Source: Novosphingobium sp. | GTDB lineage: Bacteria > Pseudomonadota > Alphaproteobacteria > Sphingomonadales > Sphingomonadaceae | Direction: 5' to 3' | NCBI GenBank assembly: GCA_017745295.1 | Contig: JAGHZR010000013.1 | Coordinates: forward strand, 1-64,000 | Length of the DNA stretch: 64,000 nt | Shown: positions 42,179 to 50,287 of the stretch, in pieces | Numbering within the stretch: position 1 is the first letter of the stretch | Layout of the letters: each line of letters opens with the position of its first letter | The notes under the pieces: generated by a model | The model's database searches: none | The model's input: the letters and a program-made list of their open reading frames with translations, nothing else | What the model was told of the DNA's origin: nothing | Position numbers and translations under genes: made by a program

Positions 42179-42481
42179 ATGTCACGTCATGCGAAACTTC
42201 CACACGTCACCTGCCCGGCTTGCGGCGGTCGCGCATTCGCGCGGTCTTCCGGCAAGTCGAGCGCGACATTCCGGGAGGTCTACTACGACTGCCGGAACCC
42301 GGATGTCTGCGGACACCGCTTCGTCGTCGAGATGCAGGCCGTCCGTACGGTCCGCGCCAGCAGCTACCCAAATCCGCTGCACACCCTTCCGATGACGCAG
42401 TGGCGCCCGGCCGCGAACGATCGCGCCGACAATGACAACGGTCCTGCCCCGGATCCGGAAACCAGCGCCGCCGGCACCTGA
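42179..42481 (+). CDS. ogr: Ogr/Delta-like zinc-finger late-gene activator
   Basis: 100 aa. Cysteines at 12, 15, 38 and 44 form C-x2-C-x22-C-x5-C; P2 Ogr has C-x2-C-x22-C-x4-C. PACGGRAFARSS and YYDCRNPDVCGHRFV fit the Ogr/Delta family of zinc proteins that activate P2-type late promoters. In P2, ogr follows D; here it is in the early operon behind cro. Its likely targets are the three CATTTGG-N12-CCAAATG dyads in this prophage. Confidence 0.85.
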   Translation: MSRHAKLPHVTCPACGGRAFARSSGKSSATFREVYYDCRNPDVCGHRFVVEMQAVRTVRASSYPNPLHTLPMTQWRPAANDRADNDNGPAPDPETSAAGT

Positions 42482-42590
42482 CCTGAAGGCCGCGCTGGCC
42501 TGACCTGACACTTCCGAATGCCTTTTGCCCGGCTCGCTTCCGGGAACGCCCCCACTTTGCCTTTTTCCCGCCCCCCACCGGAGCCATCCC

Positions 42591-42797
42591 ATGCTGCACA
42601 TCCCGTCCAGCCAGTTCCGCACCGTTGCCCCAGCACGGCCCGCTGCCCCCGCTTCGAAGCCCTCGACATTCGCCGCCTGGCGCGACCTGTGGCGGACCGC
42701 GCCCCGTGAGGTCCGGCACGACTTCCTGATCCTCACCGCCGCCACGCCGGTCCTGCTCGCAGCCTTCGCCGCACTCTGGATCATGGTGCCAGCATGA
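42591..42797 (+). CDS. Small single-span membrane protein
   Basis: 68 aa from the ATG at 42591 (CCGGAG upstream). A hydrophobic C-terminal segment (about residues 46-66) follows a basic middle. Overlaps the next gene by four bases. No family is recognised. Confidence 0.55.
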   Translation: MLHIPSSQFRTVAPARPAAPASKPSTFAAWRDLWRTAPREVRHDFLILTAATPVLLAAFAALWIMVPA

Positions 42798-43012
42798 GCG
42801 CGCATCGCACCCCGTTCTTCATCGGTCAGTCGGTGATCGTCTCCTCGCAGCGCTGGACGCCCAATGGCTGGGTGTCCGCCACCGAGACCGGCCTCGTCCT
42901 GACCCCCAACGTCATGCGCCACCAGCGCCGGGGTTTCGTCGAAGTCTGGCGCGGCAGCGGCATGCTTCCCGAAGTCGAAGTCTACCCCCGCGACGCCGTG
43001 TCCCCCGCCTGA
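42794..43012 (+). CDS. Small phage protein, unknown
   Basis: 72 aa, beta-strand-rich with FFIGQSVIVSSQRWTPNGWVSATETGLVL. It lies between the small membrane protein and the primase gene, in the early operon. No family is recognised. Confidence 0.6.
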   Translation: MSAHRTPFFIGQSVIVSSQRWTPNGWVSATETGLVLTPNVMRHQRRGFVEVWRGSGMLPEVEVYPRDAVSPA

Positions 43013-43038
43013 TCCCTGCTGAAAGTCCAGAATTTCCC

Positions 43039-45765
43039 ATGCAAATGCGAGACGATATTCGCCGCGAACTGATGCCGCTCCTGAAGGCCGACTTCCAGTG
43101 GAAGAAGGATCAGGGCGAGTGGCTGCAGGGCGGCAAGTGCCCTGGATGCGACGGGCGCGAGGTTTACACCCGCTCCGATAGCCCGTGGGTGCTAAAGTGC
43201 GGCCGGGCCAACCGCTGCGGTTGGGAATCCTCGATCCGCGACCTCTATCCCGAGATCTTCGATACTTGGTCCAAGCGGTTTAAGTCGACGCCGCAGAACC
43301 CGAATGCGGCGGCGGACGCCTATCTGACCGACGCCCGCGGCCTCAACCTCATGGGCATGCGAGATGCGTACTCGCAGGAAAATTACTTCGATCAGGCGCG
43401 CAACATCAACTCTGCTACCGTGCGCTTTCCCCTGCCCGGTGGTAGCTGGTGGGAACGTCTGATCGACCAGCCCGGCCGGTTCGATCGCAAGGCCCGCTTC
43501 GCCTATGGCAAGTCCTACAAGGGGCAAGCCTGGTATCGGCCGGACGTCTCGATGGAAGACTTCGCCAACGCGGACAGCATCTGGTTCGCGGAAGGCATCT
43601 TCAACGCCTGGGCGCTCGAACAGGCGGGCCAGCGCGCCGCCTCGACCATGTCCAGCAACAACTACCCCAGCGAGTTCCTGCAGCAGCTGCGGGTGCACAT
43701 CGCTGCCTCGGACCGGCCGCATCGCAGCCCGCGCATCGTCTTCGCCTTCGACGTCGGCCCCGCTGGTACCAAGGGCAACCGGGAATACGTCCAAAAGGCG
43801 CGCAAGGACCGCTGGGATGCGTCCGCCGCACTGCCGATGGGCGAGGACGAAACCGGCAAGGAACTGGACTGGAACGACCTGCTCCAGCTGGAGCGCCTCA
43901 CCGAGAAGCACCGCGCCGAATACCTCTGGCATGGGCAGGTACTGCTTGCCGAAGCTGCGCAGGAAAAGGCCTACCTGATCTGGGAGAAGCACCGCTGGAA
44001 CAGCTTCCACTTCAACTTCGGCAACCGGACGTACTGGTGCGCGATCGACGTCTCGATCGTGCAGGAGAAGATCGACGAATACCGGCGCGGACGCACCCGT
44101 GAACTGAAGGAAATCGACAGCGAGGAAGAGGCCAAGATCCGCATGGACGCTTCCCGCGAGGCTCTGGCCGTCGAGGAAATCGCCAATTGCGCCTTCCGCG
44201 TCCTGTACCGCCAGCACGATGAGGCAACAAAAGAGACGCGGTTCATCGCCAATATCTCCTATCCGAGCGCCAAGCGGCCGTCGGTCAAGGCCGAGTTCTC
44301 ATCTGCCCAACTGCGCAAGTCCGGCAATTTCGAAGAGCGGCTGTTCGATTATGGTGGCGTCTGGACCGGCAACGCTCACCAGCTGACGCGCATCCTGCAA
44401 CAGCAGACCCCGGACCTGCCGGACGTGCGCCCGCTCGGTTTCACCGGGTACGACCGGGAATCGCAGGCCTACATCTTTGGCCCGATCGCCGTATCGGGAG
44501 GCAAGGTCTTCAAGCCGAACGACAACGAGTTCTTCCAGATCGGCAAGCAGGCGCTGAAGCTGGGCACGTCCGAGCGCCTGCTCGATATCGACTACGACGC
44601 CGACAACCTCGACACCAGCTGGCTGGCCGATCTTTGGACGGCATACGGTGCCAAGGGCGTTGTCTGCCTGACCTTCTTCTTCGGCTCGCTCTTCGCCGAG
44701 CAGGTCCGTGCCGAGATGAAGAGCTTCCCGTTCCTCGAAATGCATGGCCTGCCCGGCACCGGCAAGACCACGCTGGTCGAGTTCCTCTGGAAGCTGCTCG
44801 GCCGCGAAAACTACGAAGGCTTCGACCCGGCCAAGGCCACCCCCGCCGCTATGGCGCGCAACCTCGGCAAGGTCGGCAACCTGCCGGTCGTTTTGATCGA
44901 GGGTGACCGCCGGGAAGAGGCCAACCACGCCCGCAAGTTCGAGTGGGAAGAACTCAAGACCGCGTACAACGGTCGCACCGTCCGGTCGCGCGGCGTGAAG
45001 AACGGCGGGATGGAGACATTCGAGCCGCCGTTCCGGGGCGCAATCGTCATCGAGCAGAACGAGCCGGTCAACGCGAGCCGGGCCGTGCTCGAACGTATCA
45101 TGTCGCTGGGCTTCGACATGGCGGGCTGGTCGGCCGACACGAAGGCGTCAGCCGAGCGCCTCGAACAATGGCCTATCGAAAATGTGTCGGGCTTCATCGT
45201 CCACGCGGCCAAGCGCGAAAACGAAGTCATGGCCCGGTTCCGGCAGGCCTTCGCGCAGTACGAGGACGAACTGCTTGCCATGCCTGGCATCCGCACCAAC
45301 CGCTTGGCGAAGACCCACGGCCAGCTGCTCGCCCTCCTGGACGCGATGCGCGCACTTGTTCCGCTTACGGATGATCAGCAGGCAGCGGCCGCCAAGTTCA
45401 TCGTCGAGATGGCGACCGAGCGGCAGCTTGCCGTGAACAGCGAAGACCCGATCGTCAGCCTGTTCTGGGAGCGCTTCGACTACCTCGAAGAGAACGAGGA
45501 TCCCGCCGCCCTCACCGGCCACATCAACCACCACCGCCGCCATGCCGAGGGCATGATCGCGGTCCGCCTCAACGAGATGGAAGCCCGCTGCGCCGAGAAG
45601 CGCTTGGCGCTGCCGACCCACGCAGAACTGATCCGCGCCCTCAAAACGTCGAAGTCGCGCCGCTTCATCGAACAGACCGCCGTCAACTCCCGGAACGACG
45701 GCGTCCCCCCGGTCCGCTGCTGGGTCTTCCACGACCGCTCGCGCGCGACCTCCGCCAATTCCTGA
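43039..45765 (+). CDS. Phage replicative primase-helicase
   Basis: 908 aa. The N-terminal zinc-binding domain has C34, C37, C54 and C60 (KCPGCDGR...LKCGRANRCGW). A toprim-like region follows (DSIWFAEGIFNAWALEQAG near residue 180, FAFDVGP near 236), and a C-terminal SF3/DnaB-like ATPase has Walker A GLPGTGKTT at about residues 570-578 with VVLIEGDRR as Walker B. This is a priming and unwinding enzyme in one chain, analogous to the alpha protein of P4, and replaces the rolling-circle A protein of P2. Its origin may be the iteron-like cluster at 14539-14780. Confidence 0.88.
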   Translation: MQMRDDIRRELMPLLKADFQWKKDQGEWLQGGKCPGCDGREVYTRSDSPWVLKCGRANRCGWESSIRDLYPEIFDTWSKRFKSTPQNPNAAADAYLTDARGLNLMGMRDAYSQENYFDQARNINSATVRFPLPGGSWWERLIDQPGRFDRKARFAYGKSYKGQAWYRPDVSMEDFANADSIWFAEGIFNAWALEQAGQRAASTMSSNNYPSEFLQQLRVHIAASDRPHRSPRIVFAFDVGPAGTKGNREYVQKARKDRWDASAALPMGEDETGKELDWNDLLQLERLTEKHRAEYLWHGQVLLAEAAQEKAYLIWEKHRWNSFHFNFGNRTYWCAIDVSIVQEKIDEYRRGRTRELKEIDSEEEAKIRMDASREALAVEEIANCAFRVLYRQHDEATKETRFIANISYPSAKRPSVKAEFSSAQLRKSGNFEERLFDYGGVWTGNAHQLTRILQQQTPDLPDVRPLGFTGYDRESQAYIFGPIAVSGGKVFKPNDNEFFQIGKQALKLGTSERLLDIDYDADNLDTSWLADLWTAYGAKGVVCLTFFFGSLFAEQVRAEMKSFPFLEMHGLPGTGKTTLVEFLWKLLGRENYEGFDPAKATPAAMARNLGKVGNLPVVLIEGDRREEANHARKFEWEELKTAYNGRTVRSRGVKNGGMETFEPPFRGAIVIEQNEPVNASRAVLERIMSLGFDMAGWSADTKASAERLEQWPIENVSGFIVHAAKRENEVMARFRQAFAQYEDELLAMPGIRTNRLAKTHGQLLALLDAMRALVPLTDDQQAAAAKFIVEMATERQLAVNSEDPIVSLFWERFDYLEENEDPAALTGHINHHRRHAEGMIAVRLNEMEARCAEKRLALPTHAELIRALKTSKSRRFIEQTAVNSRNDGVPPVRCWVFHDRSRATSANS

Positions 45766-45781
45766 AATCGAAAGGACGAAC

Positions 45782-46270
45782 ATGCGTAGCGTTCCCTCCC
45801 TTCTGTCCATGATCGACGAACCCAAGGCCCCGGCGCCGACCGTCATGCCTTGGGACTACATCCGGATGCGCCGTGAGGCCGCTGGTCTCTCGATCGAACA
45901 GGCCGCCGAGCCGTTCTGGCACCGGAAGGAGCACCGAGCCGACGTCGAGCGCAACTTCCAGCGCATCGAAACGGTCGGATTCCGCGTCAAGCGCCTCTGG
46001 GACATGTCGCGGTCGTTCCGGCTCAACCTGACGGTCTACCGCCAGCTGTGCGACACCCCGCCCGACATGCACCCTCGCCTCTGCCTGGCATGCGGATGGG
46101 ACGAATGGTCCGCCCAGCTCGATGCCGAAGGTTTCGACTGCACATGGTCCGATGCCGACCCGCAGATCTGCACCCGCTGCGAACAGCTGCGCCGCCCCCT
46201 GTTCGAGCAGCGCCTGCCCAACTTCCACCCGACCCACACGCCCCATGGCGGCCACCAAATCGCCGCCTGA
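45782..46270 (+). CDS. Phage protein with HTH-like and zinc-ribbon-like parts, unknown
   Basis: 162 aa. The N-terminal MPWDYIRMRREAAGLSIEQAAEPF has the shape of a helix-turn-helix, and the C-terminal half has two cysteine pairs, CLACGW and CTRCEQ. Together these suggest a DNA-binding protein. It follows the primase gene by 16 bases. No named family is recognised. Confidence 0.65.
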   Translation: MRSVPSLLSMIDEPKAPAPTVMPWDYIRMRREAAGLSIEQAAEPFWHRKEHRADVERNFQRIETVGFRVKRLWDMSRSFRLNLTVYRQLCDTPPDMHPRLCLACGWDEWSAQLDAEGFDCTWSDADPQICTRCEQLRRPLFEQRLPNFHPTHTPHGGHQIAA

Positions 46271-46287
46271 GCACCAAGGAGCATTCC

Positions 46288-46530
46288 ATGTCCGACGAAA
46301 ATTCCACCGAACACCAACTTCGCCTGCTGATCGAGCGTGTCGAGCGCCTCGAAGAGGAGAAGAAGGGCATCAGCGACGATATCCGCGACGTCTACAGCGA
46401 GGCGAAGGCCGTCGGCTACGACACCAAGGTCATGAAGCTGATCGTCAAGCTCCGGAAGATGCGGCCGGACGACCGCCGCGAAATGGACAGCATCACAGAG
46501 ACCTACAAAGCCGCGCTGGGGCTGGACTAA
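46288..46530 (+). CDS. GapR-like DNA-binding protein (DUF2312)
   Basis: 80 aa. LIERVERLEEEKKGISDDIRDVYSEAKAVGYDTKVMKLIVKLRKM is the GapR/DUF2312 pattern. GapR is a nucleoid protein of alphaproteobacteria that binds overtwisted DNA ahead of replication and transcription. A phage copy next to the replication gene may help its own replication. Confidence 0.88.
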   Translation: MSDENSTEHQLRLLIERVERLEEEKKGISDDIRDVYSEAKAVGYDTKVMKLIVKLRKMRPDDRREMDSITETYKAALGLD

Positions 46531-46532
46531 CC

Positions 46533-46730
46533 ATGGCCCCTCGCACGTCCAACACCGTCCACCCGATCGGCTGCTCGTGCCGGGCCTGCGCGCCCGTCGC
46601 CGAGCGCAATGACCGCGCCAACCTCGCGATCAAGGGCGCCACCCGCGCCCTGTTCCTGATCGCCGCGCTGGTCGCGATTCCCTTCATCATCGTTCACGCG
46701 CTCTCCAGCGCGAAAGGAGACCGGCGATGA
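46533..46730 (+). CDS. Small membrane protein with CxC motif
   Basis: 65 aa. An N-terminal GCSCRAC precedes one hydrophobic segment (about residues 39-58, TRALFLIAALVAIPFIIVHA). Starts two bases after the GapR-like stop and overlaps the PP-loop gene. Function unknown. Confidence 0.6.
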   Translation: MAPRTSNTVHPIGCSCRACAPVAERNDRANLAIKGATRALFLIAALVAIPFIIVHALSSAKGDRR

Positions 46731-47638
46731 ACAATCCTTACCACATCAAAGGCCCCGCACTGCTCGCCGTCTCTGGTGGCCGTACCTCTGCCAAGCTGTT
46801 TAAGAAGGTGCTCGATGCGCATGGCGGCGCTCTGCCAGCGAATGTGCACGCAGTTTTCTGCAACACCGGCAAAGAGCGGCATGAAACGCTCCGCTTCGTT
46901 CACGAGATGGAAGTGCGTTGGGGGCAGGAAATCCACTGGTTAGAATGGCGCGATCGACGGAAGCGGACGCCTGTTGCCGATCGCTTCGAGGAAGTCGGTT
47001 ACAACTCTGCCGCTCGCAATGGTGAGCCGTTCAAGGCTTTGGTCGCCAGCAAGAAGGCTGTGCCGAATGCAGTGCAGCGATGGTGCACAGAGCATCTAAA
47101 AATGCAGGTATGCGCCGATTTCATGGAGGCACAAGGTTACGCCTCGTGGGCCAACGTCGTTGGGTTGCGTGCTGACGAGGTTCGCCGTGTCGCTAAAAAA
47201 GTTGCGCAGAATGAAGAAGGCGAGCTGCCTTGGAAATCGGTGATGCCGCTGTTCCAGGCGGGTGTCCGCAAGCTCGATGTTCGACGATTTTGGTTTGGAC
47301 AGGACAAAGTCGATCTGACGATACCCGCTACGTCATTGCCGCAGGGCTTCGACCTTGGCCTTGAAGAGTGGGAAGGCAACTGCACCAAGTGCTTCAACAA
47401 GTCCAAGGCGCTCCTGCTCTGGGATGTCCGCCGCGACCCAGCTGACGCTCTAGATTGGGCGGCAATGGAGGACTTTGTCGGAGGCACCTTCACGACGGAA
47501 TACAGCTTCCACGATCTGATGCGGGAAGCGGAGCGTAGCCCGCGTCTGCCGCTGGGCGACGACTTTTCCGAGTTCGACGCGGAGTGCGGCATTGGCGGCG
47601 CAGATATCTCAATCCGTTGTGGAAGGAAGGCGGCATGA
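46727..47638 (+). CDS. PP-loop ATP-pyrophosphatase, PAPS-reductase-like
   Basis: 303 aa. The PP-loop AVSGGRTSAKL lies at residues 14-24, followed by VFCNTGKERHETLRFV, as in phage PAPS-reductase/DndC-like proteins. Cysteines in QRWCTEHLKMQVC (about 124-134) and NCTKCFNKSKALLL (about 220) might bind Fe-S or metal. PP-loop enzymes of this group activate sulfate or substrates for thiolation; whether it acts on DNA, tRNA or metabolites is not shown. Codon use is less GC-rich than the structural genes. It is coupled by ATGA to a methyltransferase gene. Confidence 0.8.
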   Translation: MNNPYHIKGPALLAVSGGRTSAKLFKKVLDAHGGALPANVHAVFCNTGKERHETLRFVHEMEVRWGQEIHWLEWRDRRKRTPVADRFEEVGYNSAARNGEPFKALVASKKAVPNAVQRWCTEHLKMQVCADFMEAQGYASWANVVGLRADEVRRVAKKVAQNEEGELPWKSVMPLFQAGVRKLDVRRFWFGQDKVDLTIPATSLPQGFDLGLEEWEGNCTKCFNKSKALLLWDVRRDPADALDWAAMEDFVGGTFTTEYSFHDLMREAERSPRLPLGDDFSEFDAECGIGGADISIRCGRKAA

Positions 47639-48330
47639 CCGGTGAACTCACTGCCCGCCCCAAGGGCAGCACCCGCCAACCGTGGGATTGGTACGTCGAG
47701 GAAAAGTGGGTGACTCACCGTTTGATCGACGAAGTCGAACTTGAAATGGACGTGACCTACCTCGATCCGTTCTGCGGCCGCCTGCATATCCCGGAGGCGC
47801 TTTCGGAACGCGGCTTCGCCCATGCCTACGGCACGGACCTCTTCGCACGGCATCCCGGTCACCACCAGTTCCTCGGGCAGCATGATTTCTTCGGAGATCA
47901 GCGGCATCTTCTGGAAGCATCCGGCCGTCTTTCAATCATCATGAACCCGCCTTTTTCATTCCAGAACGGCAAGCTGGTCCGAGGCTTGGCGGAAAAATGC
48001 ATCCGCCAAGCACTGTCCATCGCGACGCATAAGGTCTGCGCGCTCCTGCCGCTCAAATGGCTGGCGAGCGAGGGCCGCTATCGCCTTTTCACTGACGAGA
48101 CGCCGATCGGCGTGTGGATCCTCTGTGAACGTCCGTCGATGCCGCCCGGCGACATGATCGAGGAGTTGGGCAGCAAGGCTTACGATCATGGCAAGATCGA
48201 CTACATGTGGGTCATATGGGACAGGCAGGCTGAACCGCTCTCCGATTCCAGCGGTCGGCCATTCGCTCCAACATTTTGGATCCCGCCTCGGGAGAAAGCT
48301 GTGCTGAAGGAAAGGAAGCTCGCAGCATGA
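47635..48330 (+). CDS. DNA methyltransferase-like protein with NPPF motif
   Basis: 231 aa. YLDPFCGRLHIPEAL is motif I (SAM binding) and IIMNPPFSF is motif IV (about residues 103-107) of amino-methyltransferases. Translation is coupled to the PP-loop gene. The protein ends ERKLAA and its tail encodes the ribosome binding site of the next gene. It might modify DNA bases, possibly with its PP-loop partner; the substrate is unknown. Confidence 0.78.
   Translation: MTGELTARPKGSTRQPWDWYVEEKWVTHRLIDEVELEMDVTYLDPFCGRLHIPEALSERGFAHAYGTDLFARHPGHHQFLGQHDFFGDQRHLLEASGRLSIIMNPPFSFQNGKLVRGLAEKCIRQALSIATHKVCALLPLKWLASEGRYRLFTDETPIGVWILCERPSMPPGDMIEELGSKAYDHGKIDYMWVIWDRQAEPLSDSSGRPFAPTFWIPPREKAVLKERKLAA
48309..48330 (+). 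repeat. Gene-end/RBS module, copy 1
   Basis: 22 bases that encode the ERKLAA tail, contain AAAGGAAG as Shine-Dalgarno and end in the ATGA stop/start overlap. The same bases with one change occur at 48569-48590. Confidence 0.75.
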
Positions 48331-48590
48331 AGTTATCGTCGTGTCAGCTGCTGATGCTCCGCGTGTCCGGGCTCGATGACCGGACCGGATGCGGCCGTGG
48401 CGTCAGACTGATGAGCGCGAGGAACTGGCGCACAGCTTATAGCCTCGAACGAAAGGGCTTGGGTCGCATCGAAGATAACAGGCCCGCCGACAAAAACGCC
48501 GCCAGCTACTTTTTCGCGAATGAGGCGGGCACCGCAATTACCCATCCCGAGGAGAACCGGGAACCACAGGAAAGGAAGCTGGCAGCATGA
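48327..48590 (+). CDS. Small phage protein, unknown
   Basis: 87 aa. MKLSSCQLLMLRVSGLDD begins like a HTH recognition segment, and the tail ERKLAA is the same as in the methyltransferase before it. Coupled at both ends by ATGA. No domain is recognised with confidence. Confidence 0.6.
   Translation: MKLSSCQLLMLRVSGLDDRTGCGRGVRLMSARNWRTAYSLERKGLGRIEDNRPADKNAASYFFANEAGTAITHPEENREPQERKLAA
48569..48590 (+). repeat. Gene-end/RBS module, copy 2
   Basis: Copy of 48309-48330 with one mismatch (48321 C, 48581 G), placed 260 bases downstream at the end of the next gene and starting the AlpA-like gene. Confidence 0.75.
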
Positions 48591-48775
48591 CAGCACAGCA
48601 GCCGATCAGGCTCCTAAAAATCAACGAGGTCATGGACAGGACCTCGCTGTCACGGTCCACGATCTACGCGCTGATCGAAAAGGGCAAATTCCCGTCGCAG
48701 CGGAAGCTGGGGCCTAAATGTTCCCGATGGGTCGAAAGCGAAATCGAGGCATGGACGCGCGAGATCGCCGCGTGA
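48587..48775 (+). CDS. AlpA-family regulator / excisionase-like protein
   Basis: 62 aa. LLKINEVMDRTSLSRSTIYALIEKGKFPSQRKLGPKCSRWVESEIEAW is a winged-helix AlpA/excisionase-type protein. It lies next to the convergent integrase gene, where it may steer excision or int expression. Confidence 0.9.
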   Translation: MTAQQPIRLLKINEVMDRTSLSRSTIYALIEKGKFPSQRKLGPKCSRWVESEIEAWTREIAA

Positions 48776-48779
48776 TCGC

Positions 48780-50120
48780 TCAGCGACCGGGTCGCCCCGG
48801 CCCGGTCGCCGCAAACCGCATGGGCTGGCCGATATGCATATCTGCCGGCCACATGTCTTTCATCAGCAGGTCCGCCCACTCTATAGCGATCTCGCGCCGA
48901 CGCGGCATGTAAGCTGCCCGGTTGTAAGCCCCTTCGACCTTGTCTTTGGGCACATGCGCAAGCATCAGGTCAATGATCGCACGGTCCGGCGCGGCGTTCT
49001 TGTGTCCCGCAGCGCGCCAGGCGCGCTCCACACGCTCATTCATGATCGTCGAGAAGGCAGAACGAAAACCGTGCGGCACATGCCGCTGATAGTACCCGGC
49101 GCGGATCAGCAGCGCCCGGAGCGTATTCGCGCTCATAGGCCGATGCATGTGCCGGTCGGAAGGGAACACGAGTGCTATGTCGCCGGTCAGCGGCATCATC
49201 GCGCGGATGACATCCACGGCCTGCGGAGCGAGCGGCACGAGATGGTCGCCGTCCTCTTCCGACTTGCGGTCCTCGTCGCCTTTCATCCTCTTCGCTGGTA
49301 TGCGCCATAGCGGTTTCGGTCCGTCGAGATCCTCGAATTCTTCCCAACGTGCTCCATGCAACTCGTTTGGACGGACCGCTGTCAACGCCAGCAGCCGCAG
49401 CGCCAGCTTCGTCGGCGCCCTGCATCGCCCGGCATCGCAATCGACCAGAACCTGCCGAAGTGCATCGAGATCGGTTATTGCAGGCTGGGCCTTCACTCGC
49501 GGCTTTTTCGGAAGCGCCACGGCAAGGCTCCCGGCAGGATCCTTGCTATTCATGCCCATTGCCATGCCGTAGACAAAAATCGCGCTGATACGCTGCCGCG
49601 CCCGATGCGCAGTCTCGATCGAGCCGCGATCAACGATCGCTTGCAGGACAGCGAGAACCTCCAAACCTTCGATCGCTGCGATCGGCAAACCGCCAAGCGC
49701 GGGGAAGATGTCTGCCTCAAGCAAGGCCATAACATCCTCGGCGTGGACCTTGGACCATCGCTTCTTCTGCAACGCGTACCAGGCTGTACCGATCTGTCGA
49801 AACGTCGGCCGTGTATCCCGCTCCGGAGCGGCGCGGGCAAACAGATCTTCGGGCTTAGGCTCGATACCCTTGACCAGCATCGCCTTCGCCACGTCGCGGG
49901 CTTCGCGCGCCTCGATCAGCTTGATCGCCGGATAGCCTCCGATTGTCAGGGTCTTCTGGCGCGGCTTGCCCTCGGCATTCCGGCCGAACTGGTAATTCAT
50001 CCGCCACACCCGCCCCCCGGCGACCGAGACGTGCAGGAAGAGTTGCCCACCGTCCGACAGCTTATAGGCCTTATCCTTTGGCTTCGCGTTCTTGACCTTC
50101 AGGTCCGTCAGGATCGCCAT
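48780..50120 (-). CDS. int: Phage integrase, P4-type tyrosine recombinase
   Basis: 446 aa. The N-terminal DUF4102 arm-binding domain (LTDLKVKNAKPKDKAYKLSDGGQLFLHV) is followed by a catalytic domain with the first arginine in ALTAVRPNELHGARW, the HGFR box in HVPHGFRSAFST and the tyrosine region GAYNRAAYMPRR. It is next to the attachment site in tRNA-Ser, as for many P4-type integrases. Three 9-bp direct repeats overlie its start codon and upstream DNA. Confidence 0.95.
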   Translation of the reverse strand: MAILTDLKVKNAKPKDKAYKLSDGGQLFLHVSVAGGRVWRMNYQFGRNAEGKPRQKTLTIGGYPAIKLIEAREARDVAKAMLVKGIEPKPEDLFARAAPERDTRPTFRQIGTAWYALQKKRWSKVHAEDVMALLEADIFPALGGLPIAAIEGLEVLAVLQAIVDRGSIETAHRARQRISAIFVYGMAMGMNSKDPAGSLAVALPKKPRVKAQPAITDLDALRQVLVDCDAGRCRAPTKLALRLLALTAVRPNELHGARWEEFEDLDGPKPLWRIPAKRMKGDEDRKSEEDGDHLVPLAPQAVDVIRAMMPLTGDIALVFPSDRHMHRPMSANTLRALLIRAGYYQRHVPHGFRSAFSTIMNERVERAWRAAGHKNAAPDRAIIDLMLAHVPKDKVEGAYNRAAYMPRRREIAIEWADLLMKDMWPADMHIGQPMRFAATGPGRPGR

Positions 50121-50159
50121 ACCATATCCCCCGAATCACATACCATAGATCATGCCATA
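50118..50159. repeat. Three 9-bp direct repeats at the int start
   Basis: CATACCATA at 50118-50126 and 50139-50147 and CATGCCATA at 50151-50159. The first covers the int start codon. They lie between int and attR and may be arm sites or autoregulatory sites. Confidence 0.65.
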
Positions 50160-50271
50160 TCGCAGATCGGCTACATGAGAACAAACGGGGACAATCTCGG
50201 ACAAACCGAACGCGCCGGGCGCGACGAAACCCCCGGAAAACAGACGTTTGTGGAGGTTTCGAGATAGACAG

Positions 50272-50287
50272 TTGGCGGAGCGGGAGG
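50272..50287. other. attR: prophage right attachment core
   Basis: TTGGCGGAGCGGGAGG, identical to attL at 14339-14354, forming the 3' end of the tRNA-Ser gene including its CCA. Confidence 0.88.

Larger units (their letters stand above)
14339..50287. mobile_element. P2-type prophage integrated in tRNA-Ser(GGA)
   Basis: About 35.9 kb bounded by a 16-bp direct repeat. It holds a full set of P2-like head (Q P O N M L), tail (X R S J I H V W FI FII E T U D) and lysis genes, a repressor, integrase and ogr. The order differs from P2: V and W come after J I H; the attachment site lies between int and the cos/Q end; and replication uses a primase-helicase. No structural gene is visibly broken, so it may be inducible. 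Accessory genes sit at operon borders. Confidence 0.93.
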
